DNA from: Pseudoxanthomonas beigongshangi
GTDB taxonomy: Bacteria > Pseudomonadota > Gammaproteobacteria > Xanthomonadales > Xanthomonadaceae
NCBI RefSeq assembly: GCF_016820515.1
Contig: NZ_JADHDV010000028.1
Location: 1-43,460 of the forward strand
Length of the DNA stretch: 43,460 nucleotides
Reading direction: 5' to 3'
Of this stretch, positions 23,850 to 32,868 are shown one piece after another. Positions within the stretch are counted from its first letter, which is position 1. Each line of letters starts with the position of its first letter. The notes beneath the pieces were generated by a model. That model was given only the letters and a program-made list of their open reading frames with translations. It had not been told where the DNA came from and did no database searches. Made by a program: the position numbers and the translations under genes.

Positions 23850-24701
23850 TTACTCGCCCAGCGCCTTGGCCACGAACGGCGGGGCGACCAGCGCGCCGGT
23901 GTGCAGGTGCGCGCTGTAGTACAGGGTGTCGAAGCCCTTGTTGGCGGCGTCCTGCTGGCGGAAGTCGAAACCGCCGGACTTGCGTGCCATGGTCACGCTC
24001 CACCAGCCGGTCGGGTAGCACGGCTGCGGGAACGGCAGGGTCTTGAAGGCGGTGAAGCCGGCCTTGCCCATCTCGCCGCGCATTTCCTTGATCAGGTCCA
24101 GCAGCGCCAGCGGCGACTCGGACTGCTGCACCAGGATGCCGTCGTCCTTCAGCGCGCGGAAGCAGCTTTCGTAGAAGGCCTTGTTGAACAGGCCCTCGGC
24201 CGGGCCGACCGGATCGGTGGAGTCCACGATCACGATGTCCACGCTGCCGGCCGGGCAGTTGGCCATGTAGGCCACGCCGTCGTCGAACAGCAACTCGGCG
24301 CGCGCGTCGCCGTTGGATTCGCACAGCTCGGGGAAGTACTTCTCCGACATGCGGGTGACCTGCTCGTCGATGTCGCACTGGGTGGCGCTTTCCACGCCCG
24401 GGTGCTTGAGCACCTCGCGCAGGGTGCCGCAGTCGCCGCCGCCGATGATTACCACGCGCCTGGGCGCGGCGTGGGTGAACAGCGCCGGGTGGCTGATCAT
24501 CTCGTGATAGAAGAAGTTGTCGCGCGTGGTCAGCATCACCGCGCCGTCGATGATCATCAACTTGCCCCAGTCGGTGGTGTCGTAGATCTCGATCTTCTGG
24601 AACGGCGACTGCACCTCGTCCAGCTTGCCGGTGACGCGGTAGCCGATGGCCGAGCCGGTGGGCTGGAAGTGTTCGATGTACCAGTTGTCGTTCGTGGTCA
24701 T
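23850..24701 (-). CDS. speE: spermidine synthase
   Basis: 283 residues, the E. coli length class. It transfers aminopropyl from decarboxylated AdoMet to putrescine. The SAM-type site VVIIGGGDCGTLREVLKHPG, the DDGVAYM loop and VDSTDPVGPAEGLFN are all present. YHEMISHPALFTH is the amine-binding region. ATG 24701 gives MTTNDNWYIEHF; upstream in-frame sequence to 24830 is low-complexity Pro/Arg leader and is excluded. Divergent from arginine decarboxylase with ~170 bases between, so polyamine synthesis genes are paired here. The agmatine-to-putrescine steps are not in the window. Confidence 0.95.
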   Translation of the reverse strand: MTTNDNWYIEHFQPTGSAIGYRVTGKLDEVQSPFQKIEIYDTTDWGKLMIIDGAVMLTTRDNFFYHEMISHPALFTHAAPRRVVIIGGGDCGTLREVLKHPGVESATQCDIDEQVTRMSEKYFPELCESNGDARAELLFDDGVAYMANCPAGSVDIVIVDSTDPVGPAEGLFNKAFYESCFRALKDDGILVQQSESPLALLDLIKEMRGEMGKAGFTAFKTLPFPQPCYPTGWWSVTMARKSGGFDFRQQDAANKGFDTLYYSAHLHTGALVAPPFVAKALGE

Positions 24702-24874
24702 GGTCTGTCCTGGGGGGGGAAGGATCCGGCCGTTGTCGGCGGGCGCGACGGCCGTGGCCGGTGGGCCCGCGGCCACCGGGGTGAGGCGGGGACGGCGAGG
24801 GCGCGCATTGTAACGAACCCCCATGACCACTGCCTGTAGAATGCGCGTCCGTTCGTATTCAGCTGGAAACGCCG

Positions 24875-26764
24875 ATGTCCTGGTCCACCGACCAAGCCCG
24901 CAAGACCTATTCCATCCCGCACTGGGCGGAAGGGTATTTCGACGTGGATGCCGCCGGCCGCATGGTGGTCTCGCCCAAGGGCGACGGCGGACCGGTCATC
25001 CCGTTGCCGGAGGTGGTGGATGCCGCGCGAGCCAACGGCGCCAAGCTGCCGCTGCTGGTGCGCTTCCCGGACATCCTGGGCGACCGCCTGGGCAAGCTGC
25101 AGGCCGCCTTCGCCCAGGCGCAGGCCGACTGGGATTACCGTGGTGGTTACACCGCCGTGTACCCGATCAAGGTCAACCAGCATCGCGGCGTGGCCGGCAC
25201 CCTGGCCTCGCACGCCGGCGAGGGCTTCGGCCTGGAAGCGGGCAGCAAGCCCGAGCTGATGGCGGTGCTGGCGCTGTCGCGCCCCGGCGGCCTCATCGTC
25301 TGCAACGGCTACAAGGATCGCGAGTACATCCGGCTGGCCCTGATCGGCCGCAAGCTGGGCCTGCAGACCTTCATCGTGGTGGAAAAGCCCTCCGAGCTGC
25401 CGCTGGTCATCGAGGAGGCGCGCAAGCTGGGCGTCAAGCCGGGCCTGGGCGTGCGCATGCGCCTGGCCACGCTGGGCGCGGGCAAATGGCAGAACAGCGG
25501 TGGCGACAAGGCCAAGTTCGGCCTGTCGCCGCGCCAGGTGCTGGATCTGTGGAAATACCTGCGCGACGCCGGCCTGCAGGATTGCCTGGGCCTGCTGCAT
25601 TTCCACATGGGCTCGCAGATCTCCAACGTCCGCGACATCGCCAACGGCATGCGCGAGGCGACCCGCTACTTCGTCGAGCTGTCCAAGCTGGGCGCGAGCA
25701 TCACCCATGTCGACGTCGGCGGCGGCCTGGGCATCGACTACGAAGGCACCCGTTCGCGCAGCTACTGCTCGATCAACTACGGCCTGAACCAGTACGCCAG
25801 CAACATCGTGCAGCCGCTGGCCGACGCCTGCGAGCAGCACGGGTTGACCCCGCCGCGCATCGTCACCGAGTGCGGCCGCGCGATGACCGCGCACCACGCG
25901 GTGCTGGTGGTCAACGTGGCCGAGGTGGAGCAGGCGCCGGAAGGCCGCGTGCCGCCTGCCCACGACGACGAGCCGGCGGTCATCCGCCATCTGCGCGAGA
26001 TCCACGCCGAACTGGACGAGCGGCCGGCCGTCGAGCTGTTCCACGAAGCACAGCATCATCACAGCGAGGGCCTGTCCCTCTATGCATTGGGCCAGCTGGA
26101 TCTGGTCCATCGCGCGCGCATCGACGATCTGTTCTACGCCATCGCCCACGCGGTGCGCGGGCGCCTGAGCAGCGACGAGCGCAGCCACCGGGATCTGCTG
26201 GATGAACTCAACGAGCGGCTGGTGGACAAGTATTTCGTCAACTTCAGCGTGTTCGAATCGATTCCCGATGTGTGGGCGATCGACCAGGTCTTCCCGATCC
26301 TGCCGATCGAGCGCCTGGACGAAGCGCCGGATCGCCGCGGCGTGATCGCCGACATGACCTGCGACTCGGACGGCATGGTGGAAACCTATGTCGAGAACGA
26401 AGGGCTGGACACCTCGCTGCCGCTGCATTCGCTGAGGTCCGGCGAAAGCTACCGGCTGGGCATCTTCCTGGTCGGTGCGTACCAGGAAATCCTCGGCGAC
26501 ATCCACAATCTGTTCGGCGACACCGATGCGGTGGAAGTCAGCGCCGACACCGGCACCGGCTACCTGCTCACCCAGCAGCGCCGCGGCGACACCACCGACG
26601 TGATGCTGGATTACGTGGGCTACAAGCTGGATGACCTGCGCACCGCGTACCGTACCCGTGTCGCCGAAGCCGGATTGCCGCAGGAAGAAGCGGCGGCCCT
26701 GTCCGACGCGCTGGAAGCCGGCCTGACCGGCTACACCTACCTGTCGGACGAACCGCTGGCGTAA
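24875..26764 (+). CDS. speA: biosynthetic arginine decarboxylase
   Basis: 629 residues, the standard fold-III decarboxylase length. It converts arginine to agmatine and CO2 with PLP. YPIKVNQHR holds the PLP lysine (Lys99). GLEAGSKPEL, FHMGSQ, HVDVGGGLGIDY and VTECGRA form the barrel site, and MTCDSDGM supplies the C-terminal catalytic Cys496. A -10-like TAGAAT at 24837-24842 lies 32 bases before the ATG; no good -35 was seen. Divergent from speE. It links arginine, which the exported hydrolases at 959-3075 could supply, to polyamine synthesis. Confidence 0.96.
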   Translation: MSWSTDQARKTYSIPHWAEGYFDVDAAGRMVVSPKGDGGPVIPLPEVVDAARANGAKLPLLVRFPDILGDRLGKLQAAFAQAQADWDYRGGYTAVYPIKVNQHRGVAGTLASHAGEGFGLEAGSKPELMAVLALSRPGGLIVCNGYKDREYIRLALIGRKLGLQTFIVVEKPSELPLVIEEARKLGVKPGLGVRMRLATLGAGKWQNSGGDKAKFGLSPRQVLDLWKYLRDAGLQDCLGLLHFHMGSQISNVRDIANGMREATRYFVELSKLGASITHVDVGGGLGIDYEGTRSRSYCSINYGLNQYASNIVQPLADACEQHGLTPPRIVTECGRAMTAHHAVLVVNVAEVEQAPEGRVPPAHDDEPAVIRHLREIHAELDERPAVELFHEAQHHHSEGLSLYALGQLDLVHRARIDDLFYAIAHAVRGRLSSDERSHRDLLDELNERLVDKYFVNFSVFESIPDVWAIDQVFPILPIERLDEAPDRRGVIADMTCDSDGMVETYVENEGLDTSLPLHSLRSGESYRLGIFLVGAYQEILGDIHNLFGDTDAVEVSADTGTGYLLTQQRRGDTTDVMLDYVGYKLDDLRTAYRTRVAEAGLPQEEAAALSDALEAGLTGYTYLSDEPLA

Positions 26765-26774
26765 GCCCAACAAA

Positions 26775-26816
26775 CCGCCCTTCCCCCGCTTGCGGGGGAA
26801 GGTGCCCGAAGGGCGG
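26775..26816. repeat. G/C hairpin repeat after speA
   Basis: Inner stem CCTTCCCCCGC / GCGGGGGAAGG (26779-26789 / 26792-26802) with a TT loop. An outer CCGCCC (26775-26780) and GGGCGG (26811-26816) can extend it. The sequence resembles a dispersed element seen between genes in Xanthomonadaceae genomes. It has no T-tract, so it may stabilise or attenuate transcripts rather than terminate them. Confidence 0.55.
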
Positions 26817-26848
26817 ATGGGGGCGAAGCGGTCGGGGTCACACCCCCA

Positions 26849-27598
26849 TCACCCCCGATGCACCTGGAACCCGGCGAACGACTGCGTCACCGGCATCAGC
26901 TCCAGGCGATTGATGTTCAGATGCGGCGGCAGCGTGGCGACCCAGAACAGGGTTTCGGCGATGTCCTCGGCGGTCATCGGCGCCGCGCCCGCATACAGCT
27001 TGTCCGACGCGCCCTGATCGCCATGCGTGCGCACCAGGGTGAATTCGGTTTCGGCCATGCCCGGCTCGATCGAAGTCACCCGCACGCCGGTGCCGTGCAG
27101 ATCCGAGCGCAGGCCCAGCGAGAACTGGGTGACGAACGCCTTGGTCCCGCCGTAGGCATTGCCGCCCGGATAGGGGTAGGTGCCGGCGATCGAACTGATG
27201 TTGATGATCGCGCCCTTGCGCTCGATCAGCGCCGGCAGCAGGCGATGGGTGAGGGTGACCAGGCTGCCGATGTTGGTGGCGATCATGGTCCGCCAGTCTT
27301 CCAGGCTGGCCGCTTGCGCCGGCGCGGTACCCAGCGCGAGACCGGCGTTGTTGATCAGCAGATCAATCCCGCGAAAGGCTTCCGGCAATGCCGCCAGCGC
27401 GGCATCCAGGGCGGCTTCGTCGCGGATGTCGAAGGCCGCCGCATGCACGTGGTCGCCGCCGAGTTCGTCCACCAGCGCCTGCAGCCGATCCGCGCGACGA
27501 CCGGTGGCGATCACGCGCCAGCCGTCGGCGACGAAACGGCGCACGGCGGCGGCGCCGAAACCGGAGGTCGCTCCGGTGATGAGGGCGGTTCGGGTCAT
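26849..27598 (-). CDS. short-chain dehydrogenase/reductase, YdfG-like
   Basis: 249 residues. The classical SDR signatures are ITGATSGFG (residues 7-15), INNAG, and the Ser136/Tyr149/Lys153 triad (ISSIAG, NAYGGTK). An Arg-rich ATGRRADRL after beta2 favours NADP. Length and LHGTGVRVTSIEPGMAETEF match YdfG, which oxidises serine/3-hydroxy acids and reduces malonic semialdehyde. That substrate assignment is by similarity only. Monocistronic; convergent with speA. Confidence 0.87.
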   Translation of the reverse strand: MTRTALITGATSGFGAAAVRRFVADGWRVIATGRRADRLQALVDELGGDHVHAAAFDIRDEAALDAALAALPEAFRGIDLLINNAGLALGTAPAQAASLEDWRTMIATNIGSLVTLTHRLLPALIERKGAIINISSIAGTYPYPGGNAYGGTKAFVTQFSLGLRSDLHGTGVRVTSIEPGMAETEFTLVRTHGDQGASDKLYAGAAPMTAEDIAETLFWVATLPPHLNINRLELMPVTQSFAGFQVHRG

Positions 27599-27662
27599 GG
27601 GGGCTCCTTGAAAATCAGCCGCACGCCTGGGGATTCAGCGTGTGGGTGGGATACAAACAAAA

Positions 27663-27691
27663 GCCCGCCACGCGGGCTGCGCGTGGCGGGC
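27663..27691 (-). terminator. terminator of the argS-SPOR operon
   Basis: An 11-base perfect stem GCCCGCCACGC / GCGTGGCGGGC with a 7-base loop. On the minus strand it is followed by TTTTGTTTG. It lies 60 bases after the SPOR protein stop. Confidence 0.85.
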
Positions 27692-27716
27692 GGATATCGA
27701 AACCGGATGCGGCATG

Positions 27717-27744
27717 CGGACTCCTCGGCGCTCGCGGAAGTCCG
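27717..27744. repeat. short hairpin repeat, copy 1 (CGGACT...AGTCCG)
   Basis: CGGACT at 27717-27722 pairs with AGTCCG at 27739-27744 around CTCGCGGA-containing sequence, seven bases past the SPOR gene stop. A second copy with the same core lies at 40329-40354, also directly behind a gene. Confidence 0.5.
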
Positions 27745-27750
27745 GCGCGA

Positions 27751-28584
27751 TCACTGGGCCTTGATGGCCATCGCGGGCAGGCCGCCGCTGGCCAGTTTCT
27801 GCTTGGCCTCGGCCAGTTCGCTGGCGGTGCCGTAGGGTCCCATGCGCACGCGATAGACGGTCTTGCCGCCGATCTGCGCGGACTCGACCCGCGCGCTCAG
27901 GCCCAGCAGGGCGATCTTGGCCTTGGTGGCCTCGGCGTCGCCGGACGCGCCGAATGCGCCGGCCTGCAGGATGTAGCGCGCGCTGTTGTCCGCGTCGGCG
28001 ACCGTGCGCGGTTGCGCGGGCTTGCTCGTCGGCGCGGTGGCCGGACTGGATGTCGTGGCGGCGGCGGTCGCCGGTGCCTCGTCGATCGGGCGCGGCAGCG
28101 TCGCCGGCGTGGTGCCGGTGGCGGGAGTGGTCGTGGCGGGCGTTGCCGCCGCAGCGGCGGCCGCGGCCTTTTCCTCGCGTGCCTTGCGCGCGGCTTCCTC
28201 GCGCGCGCTGGCGGCCAGCTCCGCGTCGGACATCTGCACTTCCTTGCCCGGCAGCAGGGTGTAGAAGTCGTACTGCGGTTCCTTGGCCGGCGCCTGCGCG
28301 TCGGCATCGCCATTCGCCGCCTGCGTCGCGCCGGACGCGGCGCCGCTGGGGGTGCCCGCCGATTCGGGCACCACCGCCTCGACATCGGCCGAAGCCACCG
28401 GTGCCGGCTGCGCGTCGGGATTCGGCTGCGGCCGGAAGAAGCCGTCGCCATCCTTCTTCATCAGGCCGGGCGCGATGAAGTAGATCGCCAGACCGATGAG
28501 CAGGCCGAGCAGCAGCCACACCCAGGCCGGGGTGGCGTGGCTGGAATTACGGGTGGCCTGACTCTTGCCGCGACGTGCCGCCAT
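27751..28584 (-). CDS. SPOR-domain membrane protein (FtsN-like)
   Basis: 277 residues. A short basic cytoplasmic tail, one membrane segment (~20-40, AWVWLLLGLLIGLAIYFIAP), and a ~150-residue Pro/Ala/Thr-rich linker precede a C-terminal SPOR domain (~200-277, ARYILQAGAFGASGDAEATKAKIALLG...VYRVRMGPYGTASEL). SPOR binds denuded peptidoglycan at the septum, and the layout is that of FtsN, a late divisome activator. It lies 15 bases downstream of argS, the same neighbourhood as in many gammaproteobacteria where ftsN sits near argS and priA. The name FtsN is likely but not certain. Confidence 0.88.
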   Translation of the reverse strand: MAARRGKSQATRNSSHATPAWVWLLLGLLIGLAIYFIAPGLMKKDGDGFFRPQPNPDAQPAPVASADVEAVVPESAGTPSGAASGATQAANGDADAQAPAKEPQYDFYTLLPGKEVQMSDAELAASAREEAARKAREEKAAAAAAAATPATTTPATGTTPATLPRPIDEAPATAAATTSSPATAPTSKPAQPRTVADADNSARYILQAGAFGASGDAEATKAKIALLGLSARVESAQIGGKTVYRVRMGPYGTASELAEAKQKLASGGLPAMAIKAQ

Positions 28585-28599
28585 TCAAAAAATCTCCGG

Positions 28600-30288
28600 T
28601 TACATTTTTTCGGGCGCGCTCACGCCCAACAGATCCATGCCGTTGGCCAGCGCCTGCCGCACGGCCGAGGCCAGCGCCAGGCGCGCGTCGCGCGCATCGG
28701 CGTCCTCGACCAGCACCGGCGTGCCGCCGTACCACGTGTGGAAAGCATAGGCCAACTCGCGCAGGTATTGCGCGATGGCATGGGGTTCCAGCGACTCGCC
28801 CGCCGCTTCCACCACTTCCGGATAGCGCGACAGTTCCACCATCAGCGCGAGCGATGATTCGTCGTCCAGCCGAGCGAGGTGGGCCAGGCCATTGGCCGGG
28901 TCGTAGGCGTAGCCCTTTTCGGCCGCCTGGCGATGCAGGCTGCACACGCGGGCATGCGCGTACTGCACGTAGAACACCGGATTGTCGTTGCTCTGCTGGC
29001 GCGCCAGGTCGATGTCGAAGGTCAGCTGCGAGTCCGGCTTGCGGGCGATCAGGAACCAGCGCGTGGCATCGCGTCCGGCTTCCTCGATGAGATCGCGCAG
29101 GGTGAAGTAGCTGCCGGCGCGCTTGGAGAGTTTCACTTCCTCGCCGCCGCGCATCACCGTGACCATCTGGTGCAGCACGTATTCGGGATAACCGGCGGGA
29201 ATGCCCTCGTCCAGCGCCTGCAGGCCGGCGCGCACGCGCGCCAGCGAACCATGGTGGTCGGCGCCCAGTTCGGTGATCGCGCGACCGTAGCCACGCTGCC
29301 ACTTGCTCAGGTGGTAGGCCACGTCCGGCACGAAATAGGTGTAGGTGCCGTCGGATTTGCGCATCACCCGGTCCTTGTCGTCGCCGAAGTCGGTGGACTT
29401 CAGCCACAGGGCGCCGCCTTCCTCGTAGGTGTGGCCGGAGGCGACCAGTTTGCCGACGGTCTCCTCGACCTTGCGGTCGGCGTACAGCGAGCTTTCCAGG
29501 AAGTACACATCGAACGACACGCCGAACGCGGCCAGGTCCAGGTTCTGCTCGCGGCGCAGGTAGGCCACGGCGAACTGGCGGATGGCCTCCAGGTTGTCGG
29601 GATCCTTGCCGCCGACCACCACGTGGCCTTCGAACTCGACGCTGTCGCCCGCCAGATAGGCGTGCGCGACATCACCGATGTAGTCGCCGCGATAACCATC
29701 CTCCGGCCAGCCTTCGCTGTCCGGGGTCAGGCCCTTCGCGCGCGCCTGGGTGGACTTGGCCAGGTTGTCGATCTGCACGCCGGCGTCGTTGTAGTAGAAC
29801 TCGCGGCGGGTGTTCCAGCCGTTGGCGGCCAGCACCCGGGCGATGCAGTCGCCGATGGCGCCGGCGCGGCCGTGGCCGACATGCAGCGGACCGGTCGGGT
29901 TGGCCGAGACGTATTCCACGCCCACCACGCGGCCGGCGCCACTCTGGTTGCGGCCGTAGGCGGGACCCTGCTGTAGGGCGGTGGCGACCTCGCGCTGGTA
30001 GGCGGCGGTGGTCAGGTGGAAGTTGATGAAGCCGGGGCCGGCAATCTCCACTTTCGCCACGTCGTCGCTGGCCGGCAGGGCGGCCACCAGCGCGGTGGCG
30101 ATGGCGCGCGGATTGCTGCGCGCGGCCTTGGCCAGCAGCATCGCGGCGTTGGTGGCGAAGTCCCCGTGCTCGCGGGTCTTGGGTCGCTCGACCACGAAAT
30201 CCGGCGTGGCGGTGTCGGCCGGCAGGGTGCCGGCCTGGCGCAGGGCATCGATGCCCTGGGCGATCAAGGCGCGTAGGGAGGCTTTCAC
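28600..30288 (-). CDS. argS: arginyl-tRNA synthetase
   Basis: 562 residues. The N-terminal Add-1 domain (~1-95) is followed by [14 protein letters not shown] with the HIGH-type motif HVGH (136-139). The KMSKS equivalent is KLSKRAG in [22 protein letters not shown]. The C-terminal DALR anticodon-binding domain ends the protein ([35 protein letters not shown]). It charges tRNA-Arg in the cytoplasm. First gene of an operon with the SPOR protein. Confidence 0.97.
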   Translation of the reverse strand: MKASLRALIAQGIDALRQAGTLPADTATPDFVVERPKTREHGDFATNAAMLLAKAARSNPRAIATALVAALPASDDVAKVEIAGPGFINFHLTTAAYQREVATALQQGPAYGRNQSGAGRVVGVEYVSANPTGPLHVGHGRAGAIGDCIARVLAANGWNTRREFYYNDAGVQIDNLAKSTQARAKGLTPDSEGWPEDGYRGDYIGDVAHAYLAGDSVEFEGHVVVGGKDPDNLEAIRQFAVAYLRREQNLDLAAFGVSFDVYFLESSLYADRKVEETVGKLVASGHTYEEGGALWLKSTDFGDDKDRVMRKSDGTYTYFVPDVAYHLSKWQRGYGRAITELGADHHGSLARVRAGLQALDEGIPAGYPEYVLHQMVTVMRGGEEVKLSKRAGSYFTLRDLIEEAGRDATRWFLIARKPDSQLTFDIDLARQQSNDNPVFYVQYAHARVCSLHRQAAEKGYAYDPANGLAHLARLDDESSLALMVELSRYPEVVEAAGESLEPHAIAQYLRELAYAFHTWYGGTPVLVEDADARDARLALASAVRQALANGMDLLGVSAPEKM

Positions 30289-30395
30289 GGAGGGTCTGCG
30301 GATGTTGCGGGACCGGGCATTTTACGCGGAACCGGCAGGAGCGTCCGGCGGGGCCTGAACGGCGCGGCGCGGAGGACGCGATCCCGCCGGGGCGG

Positions 30396-31070
30396 TCACA
30401 GCCAGCCGCGCTCCGCCAGCGAGGTCGGCGGACCGTCCCCGACCACGAAATGGTCGAGCAGGCGGATGTCCATCAGCGACAGCGCGTCCCGCAGCCGCAG
30501 GGTGATCAGGCGGTCTGCCTCGGAGGGCGCGCTGTTCCCGGATGGGTGGTTGTGGCCGACGATCACGGCCGCGGCGTTGTGCGCCAAGGCCCGCCGGACC
30601 ACCTCGCGCGGATGCACCTCGGCGCTGTCGAGGGTGCCGCGGAACAGTTCCTCGAACGCTAGCGCGCGGTGGCGCACATCCAGGAACAGCGCCGCGAACA
30701 CCTCGTGATCGTGCGCGCGCAGGCGCTGGCTGAAGTAGCGGCCGGCGATGGTCGGGTCGGTCAGCTGCTCGCCGCGCTCCAGATCCGCGGCCAGGTGGCG
30801 GCGGCCGATTTCCAGCGCACCGGCCATCCGGCTGGCGCGGGCCGGCCCCAGCCCCGGCAGGGCGACCAGTTCCCTGGGCGGACGGTCGAGCAGCCGTCGC
30901 AGTGGCCCGTGGTTCGAGAGCAGGTCGCGGGCGGTGGCGACCGCGTCGCGCCCGCGCAGGCCGGAACCGAGGAACAGCGCCAGCAGTTCGGCGTCGGAGA
31001 GCGCGGCGGGGCCGCGGGTGAAGAGCTTTTCACGGGGCCGTTCGTGGATGGGCCAGTCTCGGATGTGCAT
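30396..31070 (-). CDS. radC: RadC family JAB/MPN protein
   Basis: 224 residues starting MHIRDWPIHERPREKL. A helix-hairpin-helix (LPGLGPARA, ~71-79) is followed by the JAMM metal motif HNHPSGNSAPSEAD (His173, His175, Asp186) in the MPN domain. The family is called DNA repair protein, although a direct repair role in E. coli has been disputed and some members belong to mobile or competence functions. The longer frame to 31700 is antisense to coaBC and is excluded. Divergent from coaBC, the usual neighbour. Confidence 0.93.
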   Translation of the reverse strand: MHIRDWPIHERPREKLFTRGPAALSDAELLALFLGSGLRGRDAVATARDLLSNHGPLRRLLDRPPRELVALPGLGPARASRMAGALEIGRRHLAADLERGEQLTDPTIAGRYFSQRLRAHDHEVFAALFLDVRHRALAFEELFRGTLDSAEVHPREVVRRALAHNAAAVIVGHNHPSGNSAPSEADRLITLRLRDALSLMDIRLLDHFVVGDGPPTSLAERGWL

Positions 31071-31164
31071 ATGGTCAAGATGCCCGGTCCGCCGCCACGC
31101 CGCCATCAGGCGGGAGGGGACCATCGGGTAAGCTAATCCCCTGTTCGTCTGTAGGAAACCCGAC

Positions 31165-32385
31165 GTGACCGGAAGTCTCGAGCCACGGCCGCTGCAGGGC
31201 CAGCGCCTGCTGGTGTGTGTGGGCGGCGGCATCGCCGCGTACAAGTCGCTGGAACTGGTGCGACGGCTGCGCGACGCCGGCGCCGATGTGCAGGTCGCCA
31301 TGACCGAAGGCGCCCAGCAGTTCGTCACTGCGCTGAGCTTCCAGGCCCTGTCCGGCCGTCCGGTCCGGACCAGCCTGTGGGACAGCGCCGCCGAAGCCGC
31401 CATGGGCCATATCGAACTCGCGCGCTGGGCCGATCGCATCCTGATCGCCCCGGCCACCGCCGACCTGCTGGCGCGGCTGACCCACGGATTCGCCAACGAC
31501 TTGGTCACCACCCTGTGCCTGGCGACCACCGCGCCGATCACGGTCGCGCCCGCCATGAACCACCGGATGTGGCAGCACCCGGCCACGGTGGCCAATCTGG
31601 CGGTGCTGCGCGCGCGCGGCGTGCAGATCATCGGGCCGGAAGACGGCCCGCTGGCCGAAGGCGAATCCGGCCCCGGCCGGTTGAGCGAGCCGGAGGACAT
31701 CGTCGCCGCGCTGGCCGCCGGCCACGCGCCGGCCGTGCGGGACCTGGCCGGCGTGCGCGTCGTCGTCAGCGCCGGCCCGACCTACGAGGATCTGGATCCG
31801 GTCCGTTACCTGGGAAATCGCAGTAGCGGCAAGATGGGCTTCGCGGTGGCGGCCAGCGCGGCGCGGCGCGGCGCCGAGGTGGTGCTGGTGGCCGGTCCGG
31901 TCCATCTGCCGACCCCGGCCGGGGTCACCCGCATCGACGTGCGTTCGGCCGCGCAGATGCGCCAGGCCGTGTTCGGTGCGTTGCCGGCCGACATCTACAT
32001 CGGCGCGGCCGCGGTCGCCGACTACACCCCGCGGGTGGCGGTGCCGAACAAGATCAAGAAGACCGGCGAAACCCTCAGCCTGGATCTGGTGCGCACGCCC
32101 GACATCCTGGCCGAGGTCGCGGCCCAGACCCAGGCGCTGAAGTTGGTGGTCGGGTTCGCCGCCGAGACCGAGAACGTCGAGCATTACGCGCGCGGCAAGC
32201 TGCAGGCCAAGCGCCTGGACATGATCGTCGCCAACCGGGTCGGCATCGCCGATGGCGGTTTCGAAAGCGATCAGAACGCGCTGGTCGCCTATTGGAAGGA
32301 CGGCGAGCGCGATTTCGGTTCGGCGCCGAAGACCCGGCTGGCCGACGCCCTGATGGATCTGATCGTGGAGCGACTGAACGCATGA
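31165..32385 (+). CDS. coaBC: bifunctional phosphopantothenoylcysteine decarboxylase / phosphopantothenate-cysteine ligase
   Basis: 406 residues from a GTG behind GTAGGAAA. The N-terminal CoaC flavoprotein ([45 protein letters not shown]) is followed by the CoaB domain ([55 protein letters not shown]). Two consecutive steps of coenzyme A synthesis. It overlaps dut by four bases (ATGA) and starts the coaBC-dut-algC run, an order also known in Pseudomonas. Confidence 0.96.
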   Translation: MTGSLEPRPLQGQRLLVCVGGGIAAYKSLELVRRLRDAGADVQVAMTEGAQQFVTALSFQALSGRPVRTSLWDSAAEAAMGHIELARWADRILIAPATADLLARLTHGFANDLVTTLCLATTAPITVAPAMNHRMWQHPATVANLAVLRARGVQIIGPEDGPLAEGESGPGRLSEPEDIVAALAAGHAPAVRDLAGVRVVVSAGPTYEDLDPVRYLGNRSSGKMGFAVAASAARRGAEVVLVAGPVHLPTPAGVTRIDVRSAAQMRQAVFGALPADIYIGAAAVADYTPRVAVPNKIKKTGETLSLDLVRTPDILAEVAAQTQALKLVVGFAAETENVEHYARGKLQAKRLDMIVANRVGIADGGFESDQNALVAYWKDGERDFGSAPKTRLADALMDLIVERLNA

Positions 32386-32852
32386 GCCCGGCTGGCACGC
32401 AATCCGTGGAACTGAAACTGCTGGACCCCCGGTTCGGCGACGAATGGCCGTTGCCCGCGTATGCGACCGAGGCCAGCGCCGGCGTCGACCTGCGCGCGGC
32501 GCTCGACGCCACCCTCACCCTGCAGCCCGGCGACGCCGCGCTGGTGCCCAGCGGCCTGTCCGTGCACCTGGCCGATCCGCAGCTGTGCGCGGTGGTGTTG
32601 CCGCGCTCCGGGCTGGGCCACCGGCATGGCATCGTGCTGGGCAACGGCACCGGCCTGATCGACGCCGATTACCAGGGGCCGCTGCTGATCAGTGTCTGGA
32701 ACCGCGGCCACGAGGCCTTCGCCATCCAGCCCGGCGACCGCATCGCCCAGTTGGTGGTGCTGCCCATCGTGCGCGTAAGCTTCCAGGTGGTGGACGCATT
32801 CGCCGACAGCGCCCGGGGAGCAGGCGGTTTCGGCCATACCGGATTGCGCTGA
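32382..32852 (+). CDS. dut: deoxyuridine 5'-triphosphate nucleotidohydrolase
   Basis: 156 residues; the ATG overlaps the coaBC stop. All dUTPase motifs are present: [13 protein letters not shown] (1), [11 protein letters not shown] (2), [13 protein letters not shown] (3), [10 protein letters not shown] (4) and [10 protein letters not shown] (5). The homotrimer hydrolyses dUTP to dUMP, keeping uracil out of DNA and feeding dTMP synthesis. Second gene of the coaBC-dut-algC operon. Confidence 0.96.
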   Translation: MSPAGTQSVELKLLDPRFGDEWPLPAYATEASAGVDLRAALDATLTLQPGDAALVPSGLSVHLADPQLCAVVLPRSGLGHRHGIVLGNGTGLIDADYQGPLLISVWNRGHEAFAIQPGDRIAQLVVLPIVRVSFQVVDAFADSARGAGGFGHTGLR

Positions 32853-32868
32853 GAGGGGACGGGCGCGA

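Noticed and set aside
24698..26773. A 691-codon minus-strand open frame opposite speA
   Set aside because: Antisense shadow of arginine decarboxylase; composition is non-protein-like.
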